Assembly: GCF_020497125.1 (NCBI RefSeq)
Contig: NC_059089.1
Coordinates: forward strand, 28,228,282 to 28,292,281
Direction: 5' to 3'
From: Mauremys mutica
Lineage: Eukaryota > Chordata > Testudines > Geoemydidae
Length of the DNA: 64,000 nt
Part shown: positions 59,105-64,000 of the stretch, piece by piece
Position numbering within the stretch: position 1 is the first letter of the stretch
Layout of the letters: each line of letters starts with the position of its first letter
Program-made: the position numbers and the translations under genes
Notes under the pieces: model-generated
What the model was told of the DNA's origin: nothing
What the model saw: the letters and a program-made list of their open reading frames with translations, nothing else
The model's database searches: none

Positions 59105-62100
59105 AGGGGGGAAGAAGTTTCAGGCAAGGAGACCGAATGGGCTGGAGGGGAGAATGAGCAGGATTTGACCTTATACACAAGCTTACAATGGAAAAAAATT
59201 TTGGCCTTAAATTTTATGACAATTTTCTTTTCATCCTATTGCAGCATGTTGCATCATGCCATACAGCAAGGGCTATTTGATCAGATTTAAAATATGCTTA
59301 CCACCACCCCCATAAAGCCTACATTCAGGCAACACAGGCTTTGGCCAGCAGTGTCGGACTCAACCCTTTTAGTCTGTGATGTGAAAACTGGCTGTTGTTT
59401 TAACACTACGTAATATTTATTCAAAATGCATTCCTTGTCCAATTGTGAGAGCACTGACAAATATGCTGCATGAAAACATCCAATTTAAACACTCATTAAA
59501 AGCATCACAAGGAATAATAACAACTTCTGGCTAGACATAAGAAGATGCATGCCGCAGAAGACTCATGTAGAAAAAGTATGCACATGTAAATCATCAACTG
59601 CAGACTCATGCCCAAAACACTGTCTCCTGCTCCAGCAGGTAGTTCATTAAGATATCCTGGGATTTAGGCACAACTTGTTCAGTCCTCTTGTGTCCCTGGG
59701 GAATCTGCAAACTAACCAAGCAGCAAGGGACACTGAGGAAGAATGCCATGATCTTAACATACAGACTATACATATTGAGGAAAGTACAGAGGAAAGAGAA
59801 GCTGGATTTGCCCAGAGCTCTGTGTGTGTGTGTGTGTGTGTGTGTGTACTAACCTAGTGCAAAGCACTCAGCCTCACATTCTACTTCTATTTCTGTGACC
59901 CCCCTGCACAGCCCCAGACTAGGAACCTCACAAGGCCTGAGCTGTTTTAGACACACAGTCTGGGGAGGCCAGGATGCAGAACTCAATCAAACTTACTGAT
60001 GATGCTTCACGTTTTTCATATGTTGTGATCCTAATCTTTTGGAAAGAAGGACGTAGCAAGACCACAGATTCAGGATTCATAGGGCAGGGCAAACTAGTGT
60101 GAATGAAAGGAAACCCAACCCAAACCTACCTCCGGAAAGCAAACCAGAATCTTTTTTTTTTTTAAGTTCGAGAGTATTTGCTAAAGTTGCATTGACACAG
60201 AGCCCTCCTTTGGATTCTGTGCTGTGACAGCCTGGCACCTCCTGCAGGGGGATGCTGCCTGCCCACTCTCTCTGCGTGTGCAGACAGAGCTGGCACAGAC
60301 AGCAGCAGAGTGCTCCGCCTGCCTCTCACTTACGGCCTTTCCTGGGGGACTGGCCAGTCTGTTTGTTGTGAGTGTGAGTGACTGTGTCGAGCCAGCTGGA
60401 CTGCATTTTCCTACAACTTCCTCACCTCAGTCTCCTCCTCCCTGGGCTGAGGGTCACAGAGAGAGGAACATCCTGCATTTGGTCAGAAATTGCTGAATAC
60501 TGAAATATCCCTGGGTGCTGTTCATGGCACATTGCTAGCCTGGCCAAATTAGGCTCAGCTACGATCTCTGGGGAACAGTCTGCACCTTTGTCCAGACCAA
60601 ATTGACCATCCTCATGAGGTTCATGCTTGACTAAGTTATAAGTAACCATACAGCAGGGATTCACACACAGGACCCCCACTAAGCCTGCTTTCTTTCCTAA
60701 AGCCTGTTCTGTACGACAGAAACATTTTAAAATAATCTAATTATCATGCAAAATAATTCAGCCTTGTCCCTCTCTTGCTCTGCATGTTAAATAATTCCTG
60801 TATGGCTCAGTCCCATTAAAGAGCACAGTACCTTGCTTCATGAGTAGCCTTACAGAAATCAGTGAGAAATCTCCTAGTGAAATACAGCTCAGTGTGAGTA
60901 TGGGGGTGGAACTGGGCACATGATATTTATCCATTTCACCAAAGTGCACAGGTGGCTCAAAGCCCATGCCACATGCAACCCATGCCACATGCAGCAGAGT
61001 AGCCGGGAGGCAGGTGCTGTGGGCATCTCACAGTCTTTGTTTTCATGACAAGTAACCCTTTTTTTTCCTTTTTTTGCCATGTTGCACAGCCAGGACATTT
61101 GTGTCACATCATCGATTGTCTACGCGGTGGAAATGCCCAGAGAGGGAACTAAATGGCTTTAAAGGTGCATGATGTCTTGGACGTGTGCTGGGTGCTTTGG
61201 TCTCTGGGGAGTAACTTGCTTTCCCACTGTGAACCAGCACTTCTGATAGATTCCTGTACGTCTCCAAGCTATTTGCTCATCATTTACAGCACCCACTTCA
61301 AGCCTGAAATGAGGTTACTAATGTTTTCTAATATTTTCTATTAACCGCCTCTGCCATCTTGTAATTTAAAGCACCTGTCTATTTAAATTCTCCTTCTGAC
61401 CTACTAAATAACCCTGCATGATACATACAATGAAACTAATGGCTTTTGGATGGTGTTGTTGAAAACTGACTTATGAAAAATGAGTTGAATGAGCCATACT
61501 GCAGGAAATCCTTTTCAGACCCATTGGAACATGGAGCTGGGACAGCGTTCTGCTTCCACACAGAGGACTGAATTCTCAAACAATTATCACTCACTTTGCA
61601 CTTGAAAAATGAGGAACTTCTTGTGATTTTTCAGCATCATTGGGGCCACCATGGACCCCCCTTCCTGGCATTCTGTGAAGAACGGCAGGGGCTTTGCATT
61701 CCACAGGTGCATGGGGAGGCTAAAAGCACATGCCCCTGAGTACAGCGTTATGTGAAGAGGCTTTCCACCACTCTCGGCATCACTTACTCTTATTCTTACA
61801 AAAATATACGGCTCCGTTTCTCTGAGGATGAATGGTTAGATTTTTCCAGCAGAAGCAGCTTTGCATTTTTGCCTTAATTATTCCTTTACTTCCTCCGAGC
61901 CTGAACATACACGTCTGGAAAGGTAACAAGGGGACCCAGAAAATGTGGGTGGGAGGGGAAGCAATTACACATTTCTGTGGTTTTGCAGCATATTTTGCAA
62001 AGGAGTCTCTGGTGGATACCTAAGGCAGAGAAAACCCATTGGGACTTGCCTCCAAACCCCATTAAAGACTATTCAAGTGATTTAATTATAAACCACTTAA

Positions 62101-62202
62101 GGCGACTCAGCCAATCAAATGAGACAAGGACTGTGTATGTGAATCTGTACAGTGCGTGAATAGCATGTACCTAGATACAGAGACCATAGAAACCACCAGC
62201 AT
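59105..62202. other. Intergenic sequence, nothing recognised
   Basis: No gene or repeat that I can support apart from the (TG)n tract at 59821-59847. Short frames near 60.2-61.1 kb are on opposite strands and lack domains. Confidence 0.4.
59821..59847 (+). repeat. (TG)n microsatellite
   Basis: Thirteen uninterrupted TG units. Confidence 0.95.
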
Positions 62203-62944
62203 CAGGGGTTCTCAAACTTCACTGCACCCCAACCCCTTTCTGACAACAAAAATTACTTCATGACCCCCAGAGGGGGCACCGAAGCCTGACCCCGCCCAAG
62301 CTGCACTGCCACGTGGGGGGAAAGCCTGAGCCCCACCGCTCTGGGCAGGGGGCCAAAACTGAAGCCCAAGGGCTGCAGCCCCAGGCAGGGGGGCCTGCAA
62401 CCTGCCCCTGCCCCCCAGGGCTGAAGCCCCAGGCAGGGGGCCTGTAACCTGACCCCACCTCCCAGGGCTGAAGCCCCAGGCAGGGGGGCCTGTAACCTGA
62501 CCCAGCCCCCCAGGGCTAAGCCCCAGGCAGGGGGCCCGTAACTTGACCCCACCCCCAGGGCTGAAGCCCCAGGCAGGGGGCCTGTAACCTGACCCCACCC
62601 CCAGGGCTGAAGCCCCAGGCAGGGGGCCTGTAACCTGACCCCACCCCCAGGGCTGAAGCCCCAGGCAGGGGGGCCTGTAACCTGACCCAGCCCCCCAGGT
62701 CTAAGCCCCAGGCAGGGGGGCCTGCAATCTGACCCAGCCCCCCAGGGCTGCAGCCCCAGGCAGGGGGCCTGTGACCTGACCCAGCCCCCCAGGGCTGAAG
62801 CCCTCGGGTTTTGGCTTTGGCCCCAGGCAGTAGAGCTGAGGCTTCAGCCCCAGGTCCCAACAAGTCTAAGGTAGCCCTGGTGACCCCATTCAAAGGGGGT
62901 TGTGACCCACTTTGGGGTCCCAACCCACAGTTTGAAAACCCCTG
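62203..62944. mobile_element. hAT-like non-autonomous element carrying a minisatellite
   Basis: Ends are CAGGGGTTCTCAAACT at the left and, read inward from the right, CAGGGGTTTTCAAACT: 16-bp terminal inverted repeats with one mismatch, of hAT CAG...CTG type. The 8-bp flanks (accagcat, gatcagac) do not match, so the target duplication has been lost or edges have changed. The interior is dominated by tandem copies at about 62379-62805 (separate entry). No transposase. The nested MITE at 1287-1561 has related ends. Confidence 0.8.
62379..62805. repeat. 46-48-bp minisatellite inside the hAT-like element
   Basis: The anchor 'ccccaggcaggggg' recurs at 62379, 62427, 62474, 62521, 62567, 62613, 62659, 62706 and 62754, giving spacings of 48, 47, 47, 46, 46, 46, 47 and 48 bases; a last partial unit ends near 62805. 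Units consist of 'aagccccaggcagggggcc', 'tgtaacctgacccca' and 'ccccagggctg'. The unit length is not a constant multiple of three, so the proline- and glycine-rich minus-strand frames (62212-62923) are artefacts. The minus strand carries repeated runs of four to six Gs. Confidence 0.93.
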
Positions 62945-64000
62945 GATCAGACCAATGGTCCAAACTAGGCCCGTCTCTCAACTTTCCTTCTATATGAGAT
63001 AAAGACAGAACCGTCTATCCAGAGCAGTCCGGATAACACTGATACTGAGAATTTTCTGCTGCACATCAGTTGTTCAGAGCACTCTGCTAATCAGTCACCT
63101 TCACAGCGCCCAGAGCCATTGTGTCAGAGCAGGAGTTCCTGGCTCCTAGTCCCAGGGCTAGTTCATTTAAACATGCTGCCAGACAAGAGCCAGGAGCCAT
63201 GGAAACAACCCTCCATTCCCGCTGTGTGTTACCAAGCCCTGTGAGTGTTAACTCTGCTGCAGCGACCCCCAGGGCAGGCCAAGGACTGCAGACAGGGCTT
63301 GCAGCACAGCGCAGCAGGCTGGGGCTAGCGGTGACAGCATTGCCTGTGAGCAGTGAGAGAGGCAGAGTTCCTACCTACAGCTGGACAGGAGTCCTCACAG
63401 TCAAAGAACAATTAGCAAATATTGTGTAACAAAGTTGCAGTAACCCAGGATTTCACAGCTGTCATTCTGCTGCATTCCCAGTTCACTTGGAATTCCCCAG
63501 TGACAGCGGAGAGAACACTGAGCCTCCCACTCAAAAGGCACAAGCCTCAGCAGTAGCTGTTAATAGCACAAGTCACATGGCTCAGCATAGAGCAATTCTG
63601 ATTTTAGTCAGTAGGTAGCAGTGACGTGTGCTTATGCATCCAAAACTAGCCAATTTATCCCATTTTCTGTTACTTCGGCATTATATAAACAATAGGGCTG
63701 GTAGAATTTTTTGTGCAGAAAGTTTTCCTGTAAAAATATACAGGGAAAATGTCAATTCTGATTAAATTCTTTCTGTCTCATTTTAACTTTGTGTCATTTC
63801 AGTTCAAAACTTCCCATGGGAAACTAAATTTTTCAAATGACAAATTTCTAACCATTTTTTTTGGTCAGAATTTCCCTCAAGAAAAAACCTTGGAGCTAGG
63901 ACAGTCCAGCTTAACAAGTGAGGGTTTCAAAAGTGCCTGAGAGACTTAGAAGCACAAGTCTGATTCTCTTAGTTTATTCTTTCATGGGAAATATTTCCCA
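62945..64000. other. Intergenic sequence; AT-rich repeat-like end
   Basis: No gene supported. From 63690 to the end the text is rich in 'gaaaatttt'-like runs ('aaatttttcaaatgacaaat', 'ggtcagaatttccctcaaga') similar to 55750-56310, which suggests an old AT-rich interspersed repeat. Confidence 0.4.

Noticed and set aside
62379..62805. CRISPR-like regular spacing
   Set aside because: Units are contiguous and nearly identical throughout with no unique spacers, and the context is vertebrate. It is a tandem repeat.
62212..62923. Pro/Gly/Trp-rich minus-strand frames resembling a repetitive structural protein
   Set aside because: They are translations of the 46-48-bp minisatellite; unit length varies and is not a multiple of three, so no single frame is kept across the array.

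Overview
The window reads as vertebrate nuclear DNA, most probably from a turtle. No reading frame in it supports a host protein-coding exon with any confidence. The lineage call rests on the repeats: a CR1 LINE with a long open frame, a tRNA-derived SINE whose 3' end copies a CR1 tail, hAT-type non-autonomous elements with 8-bp target duplications, Penelope-like fragments, and short palindromic elements, all of families I associate with turtle genomes. Crocodilians share some of these families, so turtle is an inference, not a proof.

Layout. Bases 1-343 look like the last part of a 3' UTR ending in AATAAA. From 0.7 to 5.1 kb lies a dense nest of repeats: a short Penelope-like insertion with a 12-bp target duplication (686-776), a MITE holding a second hairpin MITE (1163-1664), a CR1 fragment split by a complete solo LTR with 5-bp target duplications (1839-2899), and a second CR1 tail with 222 open codons (4186-4851). 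A hAT-type element with a perfect 8-bp duplication sits at 8722-9108. From 9 to 31 kb the DNA is mostly AT-rich and single-copy in appearance. It holds a few old palindromic repeats, MIR-like SINE pieces and a 1.1-kb element at 23961-25081. Around 31-36 kb the sequence becomes GC-rich, with a MITE, a candidate solo LTR (34001-34626) and a C-rich hAT-like element (34997-35857). From 36 to 58 kb I see little beyond old SINE fragments, a possible gene 3' end near 42.8 kb, an internally inverted Penelope-like element (47048-47248), a DNA-transposon-like element (50.6-51.1 kb) and two CR1 tails. The end holds the tRNA/CR1 SINE (58961-59104) and a 742-bp hAT-like element carrying a 46-48-bp minisatellite (62203-62944).

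How the parts relate. CR1 supplies the reverse transcriptase; the SINE probably borrows it through its CR1-like tail. The hAT-type elements carry only terminal repeats here, and no transposase frame is visible. The Penelope-like pieces contain, on the appropriate strand, a CUGANGA - stem - GAAA - short stem - UC arrangement that matches a minimal type-I hammerhead ribozyme, decayed in every copy. This is the most interesting signal in the window. The rest is best read as intergenic or intronic DNA.
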